Shown: one piece after another, positions 1 through 6,886 of the stretch
How positions within the stretch are numbered: position 1 is the first letter of the stretch
Layout of the letters: each line of letters opens with the position of its first letter
NCBI GenBank assembly: GCA_030447945.1
Contig: JAUJNV010000009.1
Span: 1-29,187, forward strand
DNA length: 29,187 nt
Direction of reading: 5' to 3'
Source of the DNA: Fimbriimonas sp.
Lineage (GTDB): Bacteria > Armatimonadota > Fimbriimonadia > Fimbriimonadales > Fimbriimonadaceae
Made by a program: the position numbers and the translations under genes
Notes under the pieces: generated by a model
The model's database searches: none
What the model was told of the DNA's origin: nothing
Seen by the model: the letters and a program-made list of their open reading frames with translations, nothing else

Positions 1-369
1 GACTTCCCGCTCCTCGTGGTCATCACCGCATCCAAGACGAGCAACATCCACGTTGAACGGCTGTCGGGACGGCTCCCCCTCGCATTCATGGTGACGGGCG
101 TCATGGGCCCCGAGACGCGCGTGTTCTATCAGTCCAAGCAGATCATCGGACTCGCCGCGGGCCTGAAGGGCGCGTTCGATCTGGAGGGCCTGATGGAGAA
201 CGGCGCGACGACGCCTGGTGGCCGCATCGAAGGCTTTCCCGGCATGCCGAACGCGGGCTTAGGCACGAAGTTCTACCTTTCGCTCCATGTGGCCCTCGCG
301 CTGCTCATCCTGACGGTCATCATCGGCAACGTCGGCATGGCTATGGCCCGCCGGAGGAACGGCAAGTGA
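1..369 (+). CDS. Hypothetical protein, C-terminal part, 5'-truncated by window edge
   Basis: The frame is open from the first base, so the true start lies outside the window; the GTG at 16 is probably internal. The visible part has a hydrophobic stretch at its start (LLVVITA), a soluble middle rich in Gly and charged residues, and one clear C-terminal membrane segment (ALALLILTVIIGNVGMAMA) ending in a basic tail (RRRNGK). Its TGA overlaps the GTG start of the next membrane protein gene, so the two are probably translated together and may form one complex. I do not recognise the family. Confidence 0.7.
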   Translation, partial: DFPLLVVITASKTSNIHVERLSGRLPLAFMVTGVMGPETRVFYQSKQIIGLAAGLKGAFDLEGLMENGATTPGGRIEGFPGMPNAGLGTKFYLSLHVALALLILTVIIGNVGMAMARRRNGK

Positions 370-1115
370 ACCCTGAACTCTACACGCCCATCAAGCTGAC
401 GGCGGGCGTCCTCGCCACGATCGGGCTCTACTGCGTGCTCTACCGCGAAAACAAGTTTTATCGCTTCTTCGAGCATGCGTTCCTCGGCCTCGCCTCGGGG
501 TGGGCCCTGGTCGCCTTGTGGACCGAGGCCCTGCGTGAGAAGTGGTGGGACAAGATGGTCGGCTCGGGCGCCGACGCGGCCGCCGGCAACCCTGGAGCGC
601 CCGGCTACTGGGCCTACATCATGCTGCTTCCGATCGGGCTGCTGGGCTACTTCGTCTTCAGCAAGAAGCACAACTGGTTGAGCCGCATCCCCATCGGCAT
701 CATTCTCGGGCTCTGGTCGGGCCAGCAGATCCAGATCTGGTGGCGCACGTACGGCCCCCAGATCGACAGCTCCCTCCTGCCGATCCTCCCGACCACCACC
801 GAGTCGTTCATCGTCCCCTCCACCCGGAACCTCACCCCGGAGCAGACGGCGGCGATCGTGGCCCAGGTGTATCCCAGCGAGGCGATCTCGAACCTGCTGT
901 TCGTGCTCACGCTGATCTGCGTGCTGTCCTACTTCCTCTTCAGCTTCGACGTGAAGAACCGGGTTCTACGGAACGCGACGACGATGGGCCGCTACCTGCT
1001 CATGATCGGCTTCGGCGCGATCTTCGGCTCGACCGTCATGATGCGCTTCACCCTCCTGATCGACCGGATGTACTTCATCTTCGATCAGTGGCTCAAGTCG
1101 ATCGGCGTAGGATAG
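366..1115 (+). CDS. Polytopic membrane protein of unknown function
   Basis: A 249-residue protein starting at a GTG that overlaps the upstream stop codon (GTGA), which indicates translational coupling. About six hydrophobic segments can be seen near residues 10-27, 36-55, 82-99, 107-122, 174-194 and 209-233. A soluble loop at about 130-170 is rich in Pro and Thr. No catalytic or transport motif is recognised. The gene is followed at once by a heptanucleotide hairpin repeat and then recO. Function is unknown; its only clear partner is the coupled gene before it. Confidence 0.8.
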   Translation: MNPELYTPIKLTAGVLATIGLYCVLYRENKFYRFFEHAFLGLASGWALVALWTEALREKWWDKMVGSGADAAAGNPGAPGYWAYIMLLPIGLLGYFVFSKKHNWLSRIPIGIILGLWSGQQIQIWWRTYGPQIDSSLLPILPTTTESFIVPSTRNLTPEQTAAIVAQVYPSEAISNLLFVLTLICVLSYFLFSFDVKNRVLRNATTMGRYLLMIGFGAIFGSTVMMRFTLLIDRMYFIFDQWLKSIGVG

Positions 1116-1118
1116 AGG

Positions 1119-1186
1119 AGGGGTGTTGGGTGTTGGGTGTTGGGTCTTCGGATCCGGCCCAATACCTAACACCCAACACCCTCCCC
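1119..1186. repeat. Heptanucleotide repeat hairpin upstream of recO
   Basis: The left arm holds three exact TGTTGGG units (1124-1144). The right arm (about 1157-1186) is a near-perfect reverse complement with units such as CCCAACA and CCTAACA. The arms are nearly 30 nt and the short apex includes TTCGGATC. The right arm runs up to the base before the recO ATG, so no Shine-Dalgarno sequence fits in front of recO. It resembles heptanucleotide STRR elements described in cyanobacteria. Confidence 0.85.
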
Positions 1187-1939
1187 ATGCCCGAATCCAC
1201 CGTCCACGCCATCGTTCTGCGCCGTCGCGATTCGGGGGAATCGGATCGGCGGCTGACGCTCCTGACGGCGGAGCTGGGGAAGATCGACGCCGTGGCAAAG
1301 GGGGCGCGTAAGGGCGGCTCCCGCCTCGCGGGCTCCTCCGATCCGCTGAGCGTGTCGATTATGAGTCTGGCCGAAGGGAAGCGGAACCGCTTCGTCACCC
1401 AGGCCCAGCCTCTGACGAGCTTTCGCCGTTTACGCACGGATTACGACCGCCTGAGCTACGCCCTCTCTCTGTGCGAGCTCTACGCCGCCGTGGTCCCCCT
1501 CGACCAGCCCTTCCCGGAGGCGCACGAGCTGCTGCTCGCCTCGCTCCGGCAACTGGAAAGCCACGAGAAGCCCCTCGTCGCCCTCGTGTGGGCGCAGGTC
1601 GCGCTGCTCTCGATCAGCGGCTTCCTTCCCCAGTTCGCCGCCTGCGTCGTCACCGAACGCCCCGCCGTCGAGCCGCTCCCCTTCCTCTCGCCCCGCGCGG
1701 GGGGCTACGTCTGCGAGGAGGCCGCCCGTGGCTACACCGACCGCGTGCGCGTGCGCGCGGAGGTTCTGATCGGCCTCACCAAGCTCGCCGAGCTAGAGGA
1801 GCCCCCCGCCCACCTCAAGTTCGCCGAAGACTCCCTCGCCGCCCTCGCCCCCTTCTGGCACCACATCGCCGAGTCGCCGCTGCCGGCGAACGAGAGCGTG
1901 GTGAGGGAGGTGAAGCATGGGGAGGGCGTTGGGCGTTAG
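1187..1939 (+). CDS. recO: DNA repair protein RecO
   Basis: RecO works in RecF-pathway recombinational repair: it binds ssDNA and SSB, anneals strands and helps load RecA with RecR. The 250-residue product has the N-terminal OB-fold (about residues 1-80) with the family motif KGARKGGSRLAG at 38-49, then the helical C-terminal domain. The zinc site of many RecO proteins looks degenerate: only single cysteines remain where CxxC pairs are expected (AACVVTE and GYVCEEA). The ATG at 1187 gives the expected N-terminus; longer in-frame extensions run through the repeat and the upstream gene. The last residues (HGEGVGR) and the TAG stop are encoded by the downstream heptanucleotide repeat. Assignment is by recognition of sequence pattern. 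Confidence 0.9.
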   Translation: MPESTVHAIVLRRRDSGESDRRLTLLTAELGKIDAVAKGARKGGSRLAGSSDPLSVSIMSLAEGKRNRFVTQAQPLTSFRRLRTDYDRLSYALSLCELYAAVVPLDQPFPEAHELLLASLRQLESHEKPLVALVWAQVALLSISGFLPQFAACVVTERPAVEPLPFLSPRAGGYVCEEAARGYTDRVRVRAEVLIGLTKLAELEEPPAHLKFAEDSLAALAPFWHHIAESPLPANESVVREVKHGEGVGR

Positions 1940-2040
1940 GCGTTGGGGCCTTGGGGCGTTGGAGAAGGCTCCAGAGTGCCTTCAACGCTTCAATGCTTCA
2001 ACGCCTCAACGCCCAACACCTAACGCCCAACGCCCTCCCG
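1919..2040. repeat. Long heptanucleotide repeat hairpin between recO and the peptide-binding protein gene
   Basis: The left arm reads GGGCGTT, GGGCGTT, AGGCGTT and then 8-nt variants (1924-1960). The right arm (about 1990-2040) is its reverse complement with mismatches, and a block of about 20 nt at the base is perfect. The inner part continues pairing (GCGTTGGAGAAGGC with GCCTTCAACGC), leaving a loop of about 8 nt. The stem covers the recO stop codon and ends just before the TAAACT box of the next gene. Its unit is close to that of the element on the other side of recO. Confidence 0.85.
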
Positions 2041-2043
2041 GAG

Positions 2044-2049
2044 TAAACT
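2044..2049 (+). promoter_or_regulatory. Putative -10 box (TAAACT) for a leaderless transcript
   Basis: TAAACT lies 8 nt before the ATG at 2058, so transcription would begin at or next to the start codon. No Shine-Dalgarno sequence lies between them. The same TAnnnT arrangement precedes several other genes here. No convincing -35 hexamer was found; the hairpin repeat occupies that region. Confidence 0.5.
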
Positions 2050-2057
2050 CTTAACCT

Positions 2058-3628
2058 ATGCGACCCTTTATCCTCCTCGCCGCCTTGGCCGCTTTGGCGA
2101 CCGTCGGCGGATGCGGCAAGGGGAACTTCTCCCAACGCACCAACGAAGGCAAGGCGAACGTCTTGCGCTACCCCATCGTGAGCATCACCACGCTGGACCC
2201 CCACCGGGTGCAGGATGGCGACACGCTCGACGTCCTCCAGCAGGTGTTCGAAGGGCTCGTCACTTGGGGTGAGGACAATAAGGTCCGCCCCAATCTAGCG
2301 GAGAAGTGGGAGGTCTCGCCGGATGGCAAGACTTACACCTTCACCCTGAAGAAGGGCGTGAAGTTTCACAACGGGGAGCCCGTGACCGCCGACGACTTCA
2401 AGTACTCCTTCGACCGCGTCTGCGACCCGGCGCTGAAGTCCGCGACCGTGGAGTCTTACCTGAACGACATCGTAGGCGTCATGGACGTGGTGAACAGCAA
2501 GGCCGACTCCGTGGGGTGCAGGTCGTGGATCCGCAGACGCTGACCATCACCCTCGTCGCTCCGCGCCCCTACTTCCTGGGCAAGCTGACCTTCGCCACCT
2601 CCCACGTCGTCTCAAAAAAGGCGGCAAAGAAGGGGGGACCAGATCGACAGCGTCGCGGAGATGGTCGGAACCGGCCCCTTCCGCGCCAGCGGTTCGCGCC
2701 CGAGCAGCTAATCGTGCTCGCCGCGAACCAGTACCGCGACAGCGCGCCCAAGATCGCCAAGATCGAGCGCCCGACCATCGGAGATCCCGCCACGCAGCTC
2801 AACAAGTACCGCGGCGAGCTCGACATCGTATCCGGCTGGACCGCCAGAACGTCGCCGGCATGCGGATCCCAAGTTCAAAGACCACGTCCAGTTCTTCGAC
2901 CGCCCCGCGCTCTGGTACATCGGCGAACGGCGGGGCGTATAAGCCGTTCGCCGACCGGCGGGTGCGGCGCGCTTCGCGATGGCGATCGACCGCGAGAAGA
3001 TCGTCGCGAAGCTGGGCGGCATCAACACCATCGCCAACGGCATCTCCCGCCGGGCGTGCTCGGCCACCGGCCGGACGTCAAGGCGATCCCGTACGACCCT
3101 GACGCCGCCCGCGCCCTCCTCGCCGAGGCGGGCTTTAAGGACGGGGAAGGGGCTGCCTCGGATCACCATGACCTTCCGCGAGGGGATGCCGGACATCCGC
3201 ATCGTGGCGGAGACGGTGGCGAGAGCAGGCTCAAGAGCAATCTCGGGTCCAGATCGGTACCCAGTCCATGCAGTGGGGCGCCTACCTGGATAAGCACAAT
3301 AAGAAGGAGCAGGCCTTCTTCCACATGCGCTGGGGCGCGGACTACCTCGATCCGGAAAACTTCCTGAGCCTCCTGCTCGCGAGCTATGGGGCGCAGAACA
3401 AGATCAATTACAAGAACGAGGCGTACGACGCGCTTGCCGCCAGGCCGACTCGACGTTGGACGAAGCGACCCGCCTGAAGCTTTACGCCCAGGCGGAGGAT
3501 ATGGTGGTGCAGGACGCGCCCTTCATCCCCGTCTACTTCCAGAAGGACGCGGAGCTGATCAACCCGAGGGTGAAGGGCATCCGCAACTCCTCTTCGGGCA
3601 CCTGCACACGACCACGAGTCTGGAGTAA
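2058..3628 (+). CDS. ABC transporter substrate-binding lipoprotein, family 5 (oligopeptide type), multiply frameshifted
   Basis: A solute-binding protein of the OppA/DppA family (SBP_bac_5), which presents peptides or similar ligands to an ABC importer. The N-terminus is a lipoprotein signal with lipobox VGGC (Cys19). Family pattern is clear across frames: TLDPHRVQDGD and VFEGLV near the start, LAEKWEVSPDGKTYTF, VKFHNGEPVTADDFKYSFDR, then FADRRVRRA and AIDREKIV in the middle. Near the C-terminus come FHMRWGADYLDPENF and a final segment to the TAA at 3626-3628. The frame breaks at about 2515 (GGGG where five G are expected), 2638, 2692, 2845, 2930-2970, 3050, 3140, 3230, 3445 and 3590. Total length, about 523 codons, is normal for the family. 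No permease or ATPase gene of the importer is adjacent. Because family sequence resumes after each break, sequence error is more likely than decay. Confidence 0.8.
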
Positions 3629-3632
3629 TCAA

Positions 3633-4865
3633 ATGCCCCGCCGCCCCCGGACCCTCATCGAGCGCGCGGACCAGAAGCGCCCCGAAGAGGGTCCGGCTTA
3701 CCATCCCGTCGACCCGCCGCGCGACCACCGCCCCAGCGGCCTTCCGGCCTGGCAGAGCAACGGCGGCGCGGGACGGCGTCATCCGGATCGCGCGCGCCCG
3801 CTATCGTTCGAGTGCGAGGTCCCCGAGGCGGGCGGCAGCCTCCTCCGGCTCTACCTGCTAGGAGTTTTCGCGCTCCACGCCACCGCCGAAGCAGAGGCTC
3901 CCGGCACCCTTGGCGCAAGCCTTCAGCTCGCCGGGGAGGGAGACCGGCCGGTGCTGCGCCAAGAGCTGCTGAACGGACGCCACTACGCCGACGCCCGTTG
4001 CCTCGAGCCTCTCTGCCGCATGCTCGGGGACGGCACGAGCCTGGAGACGGCGGGCGTCTGCGAGATAGGCGGCGCGCTCGCCCGGGTGGATCTGCTCACC
4101 TTCGACGTGCCCCACGGGATCGCCGCGAGGAAGGTCCGCTTCAAGGATCTCGGTAGCCCCGCCTCATTCGCGTTGTTCGACGTGTTCTTCGAGTTCGAAG
4201 CGCCCAAGGGCTGCCCCTTCCGCTCCGGCGGGGGCAGCGTGCCGCTCTCGGAGTTGGGGGCGGTGGTGCGGGTCGGCGACCGGGTGCGCTTTCACAAGGC
4301 CCTCGACGGCCTAGAGAGCGCGCTGCTGGAGGCGGAGGACCTAGACGAGGCTCGGGGGCAGGCGCTGACGTTCCTCGCCGTGGCGACCGCCGCCACTCTC
4401 GAAATGGGCGGCGAGCGCGCGATGCACCTGATGACCCTGGAGGCGGCGCGGGAGATGGACCGCGTGGAGACGAAAGGAGAGATCGTCGAGGTCGCCCGCC
4501 GGGCCATCGAGGAGGTCACAGCATCTCTCTTCCGTCCCGTCGAGGGCTCCTCGTCCCACCTCGTGGATCGCGCGCTCGCGATCGTGGAGCGCAACTTCGC
4601 CCGCGACCTAAACGACGCCACCGTGGCCGCGCAGCTTGGGCTCAGCACCTCCCACTTCCGCTTCCTCTTCCGCCAGACCACCGGCCAGCCGTTCCACCGC
4701 TACCTCGTGAATCTCCGCCTGGAAAAGGCGCGGCGGATGCTGGTCGAGGGGGACGAGCCGGTGTCCGAAGTCGCCCGCGCCGTAGGCTTCGCCGGCCTCT
4801 CCCACTTCTCCCGCGCCTTCGCCCTACGCTTCTCCGCCAGCCCTACGGCGATCCGGCGAGCTTAG
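3633..4865 (+). CDS. AraC-family transcriptional regulator with N-terminal beta-rich region
   Basis: The last 100 or so of 410 residues form a typical AraC DNA-binding domain: a first helix-turn-helix (DATVAAQLGLSTSHFRFLFR), the signature RYLVNLRLEKARRML, and a second one (PVSEVARAVGFAGLSHFSRA). The N-terminal 200 residues alternate hydrophobic strands and resemble the beta-sandwich modules found with carbohydrate-active proteins (LYLLGVFALHATAEA, then TFDVPHGIAARKVRFKD); this likeness is an impression only. A helical linker at about 230-300 precedes the DNA-binding part. The ATG at 3633, 4 nt after the stop of the peptide-binding protein, is the first start after that gene; the frame is open further upstream only because it overlaps it. 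It could regulate the upstream gene or a sugar pathway; the ligand is unknown. Confidence 0.8.
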   Translation: MPRRPRTLIERADQKRPEEGPAYHPVDPPRDHRPSGLPAWQSNGGAGRRHPDRARPLSFECEVPEAGGSLLRLYLLGVFALHATAEAEAPGTLGASLQLAGEGDRPVLRQELLNGRHYADARCLEPLCRMLGDGTSLETAGVCEIGGALARVDLLTFDVPHGIAARKVRFKDLGSPASFALFDVFFEFEAPKGCPFRSGGGSVPLSELGAVVRVGDRVRFHKALDGLESALLEAEDLDEARGQALTFLAVATAATLEMGGERAMHLMTLEAAREMDRVETKGEIVEVARRAIEEVTASLFRPVEGSSSHLVDRALAIVERNFARDLNDATVAAQLGLSTSHFRFLFRQTTGQPFHRYLVNLRLEKARRMLVEGDEPVSEVARAVGFAGLSHFSRAFALRFSASPTAIRRA

Positions 4866-5093
4866 GGATGTGGTTCGTAGTTTGTAGTTTGTCGTCCTGG
4901 GTTGATCTTCAAGATTCATCCGCCGAAGGCGAATAAATCTTGAAGATCAACTGATCGCTAGCGAAGGACCGGCGCGAGGCGCCACGGCAAGAAGGCGGCC
5001 CTTGCCTCTACTCGCTATGCCGCGCCGGGACATCGCACCGAGTCTCTACTAACTCCGAGACCCGGCCCTCCTCGCTAACCTTCCGCCCCCCCC
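4866..5093. other. Structured intergenic region between convergent genes
   Basis: No gene is visible. It holds two exact GTAGTTT units (4877-4890) followed by GTCGTCC. A perfect 16-bp stem pairs 4901-4916 with 4936-4951 and has a nested CGCC/GGCG apex. A second fold pairs CCGGCGCG (4969-4976) with CGCGCCGG (5021-5028) and encloses GGCAAG/CTTGCC (4986-4991 with 5001-5006). Being between convergent genes, the first stem may act as a bidirectional terminator, although no T-run follows it. Confidence 0.5.
4901..4951. terminator. Candidate bidirectional terminator hairpin
   Basis: The arms GTTGATCTTCAAGATT and AATCTTGAAGATCAAC are perfectly complementary (16 bp). The 19-nt apex contains a nested CGCC-GAA-GGCG hairpin. 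It sits 36 nt after the AraC-type gene stop and about 140 nt beyond the moxR stop on the other strand. The absence of a T-run leaves its role uncertain. Confidence 0.45.
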
Positions 5094-6041
5094 TCACCGT
5101 GGCACGACCTGGGCGTCCAGAAGCCCCGTCAGCACCCCGTCCACCGTCAGGCCCTCGACCTCCGCCTCGGGGCGGAGGAGGACGCGGTGGCGCAGGACGG
5201 GGAGGGCGAGCTCCTTGACGTCGTCGGGGATGACGAACTCGCGGCCGCGGAGGGCGGCGATCGCCTTGGAACAGTTCAGCAGGGCGATGCCCGCGCGGGG
5301 CGAGCCGCCGACGAGGACGTCGGCGGACTGGCGGGTGGCGCGGACCGTGTCGTAGATGTAGTCGAAGACCTTGTCTTCGACGACGACGTTTCGCACCTGA
5401 TCCTGCATCGCCTGAAGGTCGCCCGGAGTCACTACCGGCTCGATGCCCGCCTCGTCGAGGCTCTGCGGGCGGAATCCGCCGTGGTGGCGACGGAGGACGC
5501 TCAGCTCGGCCTCGCGCTCCGGATACTCGACGATGACCTTCATCAGGAACCGGTCCTGCTGCGCTTCCGGCAGCGGGTACGTGCCCTCGAAGTCGATGGG
5601 GTTCTGGGTCGCGAAGACGAGGAAGGGGGGAGGAAGGGTGTGGGGCTCCCCGCCGATGGTGACGCGGCGCTCCTCCATCGCCTCCAAAAGGGCGGCTTGC
5701 GTCTTAGGCGGCGTGCGGTTGATCTCGTCCGCCAGGAGGACGTTCACGAAGACGGGCCCCTGGCGAAGCGTGAACTCGCCCGTGCGTGGGTCGAGAACGT
5801 GGGTGCCGACCACATCGCTGGGCATGAGGTCCGGCGTGAACTGGATGCGGCCGTACTCCAGCGCGAGGGTCCGCGAGATGGCCCGTACCAGAAGGGTCTT
5901 GGCGAGGCCGGGGAAGCCCTCGAGCAGAACGTGCCCATTAGCGAGCACGGCGACGAGCACCTGCTCGACAACCCGCTCCTGGCCCGCGATGGCCTTCCCG
6001 ACTTCCGCGCGAATGCGCTGGGAGAGTAACTCGACGCTCAC
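5094..6041 (-). CDS. MoxR-family AAA+ ATPase
   Basis: MoxR ATPases are chaperone-like AAA+ proteins that help assemble or activate partner proteins, often von Willebrand factor A proteins. The 315-residue product shows the MoxR Walker A variant GFPGLAKT (42-49), Walker B LLADEIN (102-108), sensor-1 ATQNP (144-148) and the conserved PLPEAQQDRF stretch. It has normal family length. The GTG start at 6041 gives MSVELLSQRI, with AGQE at 19-22 as expected. The usual DUF58 and VWA partner genes are not downstream, because the next gene in that direction is the convergent AraC-type gene. The upstream side faces the divergent ABC ATPase across a 70-nt hairpin repeat. Confidence 0.92.
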   Translation of the reverse strand: MSVELLSQRIRAEVGKAIAGQERVVEQVLVAVLANGHVLLEGFPGLAKTLLVRAISRTLALEYGRIQFTPDLMPSDVVGTHVLDPRTGEFTLRQGPVFVNVLLADEINRTPPKTQAALLEAMEERRVTIGGEPHTLPPPFLVFATQNPIDFEGTYPLPEAQQDRFLMKVIVEYPEREAELSVLRRHHGGFRPQSLDEAGIEPVVTPGDLQAMQDQVRNVVVEDKVFDYIYDTVRATRQSADVLVGGSPRAGIALLNCSKAIAALRGREFVIPDDVKELALPVLRHRVLLRPEAEVEGLTVDGVLTGLLDAQVVPR

Positions 6042-6048
6042 GCACCGG

Positions 6049-6121
6049 ATGATGGCTGATTGTTGATGGCTGATGGGTGACGACCTCCCTCACCCATCAG
6101 CCATCACCCATCAGCTATCAT
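6049..6121. repeat. Heptanucleotide repeat hairpin between divergent genes
   Basis: The left arm reads GATGGCT, GATTGTT, GATGGCT, GATGGGT (6051-6078), exactly 7 nt apart. The right arm (6090-6121) is its reverse complement with a few mismatches; the arms are about 30 bp around a loop of about 10 nt. It fills nearly all the space between moxR and the ABC ATPase gene. The right end contains TATCAT (6116-6121), 12 nt before the ATPase ATG, which could serve as a -10 box. Confidence 0.85.
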
Positions 6122-6133
6122 TTTAGGTCCCGC

Positions 6134-6886
6134 ATGCTCGAAGTCCACGGCCTGGTTAAGCAGTACAAAAAGTTTCGCGCGGTGGACGATCTGAGCTTCA
6201 CGATCCGCCCGGGGGAGATCGTCGGCCTGATCGGGCCGAACGGAGCCGGGAAGACTACCGCTTTACGGTGTATCGCAGGCATCCTGCGGCCCACGGACGG
6301 CACGATCCTCATCAACGGGCACGACGTGGTGCGGGACCAGGCGAGGGCCAAGGGGGGGCTGGCGTTCGTGCCCGAGGTCCCCAGCCTTTACGAGCTGCTC
6401 ACGGTGGACGAGCACATGCGGTTCGTCGCGATGTGCTTCGACACCCTCCCGATCTACGACCGGATGAAGGACGAGCTCCTCGCTCGGTACTCGTTGACTG
6501 AGAAGAAGAACGACCTCGTCGCCACCCTCAGTAAAGGCATGCGCCAGAAGCTTTCCGTCGCCTGCGCGCTCGTCCACGCGGCGAACGTGATGCTCTTCGA
6601 CGAGCCCCTGATCGGCATCGACCCTCAAGGGGCGAAGGAGCTGAAGAACGAGATCATCCACGCGAAGGAAGGGGGGGCGGCGGTTCTCATCTCGACGCAC
6701 CTGCTCGACACGGCCGAGCGTCTGTGCGACCGGGTGATCGTGCTGCGACGGGGTCGCAAGATCGAAGAGGGCACGCTCGCGGAGCTTCAGGAGCGGGCGG
6801 GAATGGCGGGAAGGAGCCTGGAGGACGTTTTCCTCGTGCTCACCAACGAGGAGGGCGATGAAACCGCTGGCGTTCCTCTGGGGTAG
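6134..6886 (+). CDS. ABC exporter ATP-binding protein
   Basis: The nucleotide-binding subunit of an ABC exporter, 250 residues. Walker A is GPNGAGKT (34-41), the signature is LSKGM (132-136), Walker B is VMLFDEP with Asp156-Glu157, and the switch histidine is in STHLL (about 189). At the usual Q-loop position the sequence is FVPEVPSLYE, with Glu where Gln is usual. The ATG at 6134 is chosen because the conserved N-terminus (MLEVHGLVKQYKKF) begins there; the longer open frame lies in the hairpin repeat. The 3' end overlaps the permease gene start (6858) by 29 nt, so the two are coupled. Confidence 0.92.
   Translation: MLEVHGLVKQYKKFRAVDDLSFTIRPGEIVGLIGPNGAGKTTALRCIAGILRPTDGTILINGHDVVRDQARAKGGLAFVPEVPSLYELLTVDEHMRFVAMCFDTLPIYDRMKDELLARYSLTEKKNDLVATLSKGMRQKLSVACALVHAANVMLFDEPLIGIDPQGAKELKNEIIHAKEGGAAVLISTHLLDTAERLCDRVIVLRRGRKIEEGTLAELQERAGMAGRSLEDVFLVLTNEEGDETAGVPLG

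Noticed and set aside
542..1186. Long in-frame upstream extension of recO
   Set aside because: It is the shadow frame of the membrane protein gene plus the hairpin repeat; RecO family sequence starts at the ATG at 1187.
5187..6029. 280-codon plus-strand ORF opposite moxR
   Set aside because: Antisense shadow of moxR; no recognisable protein features.
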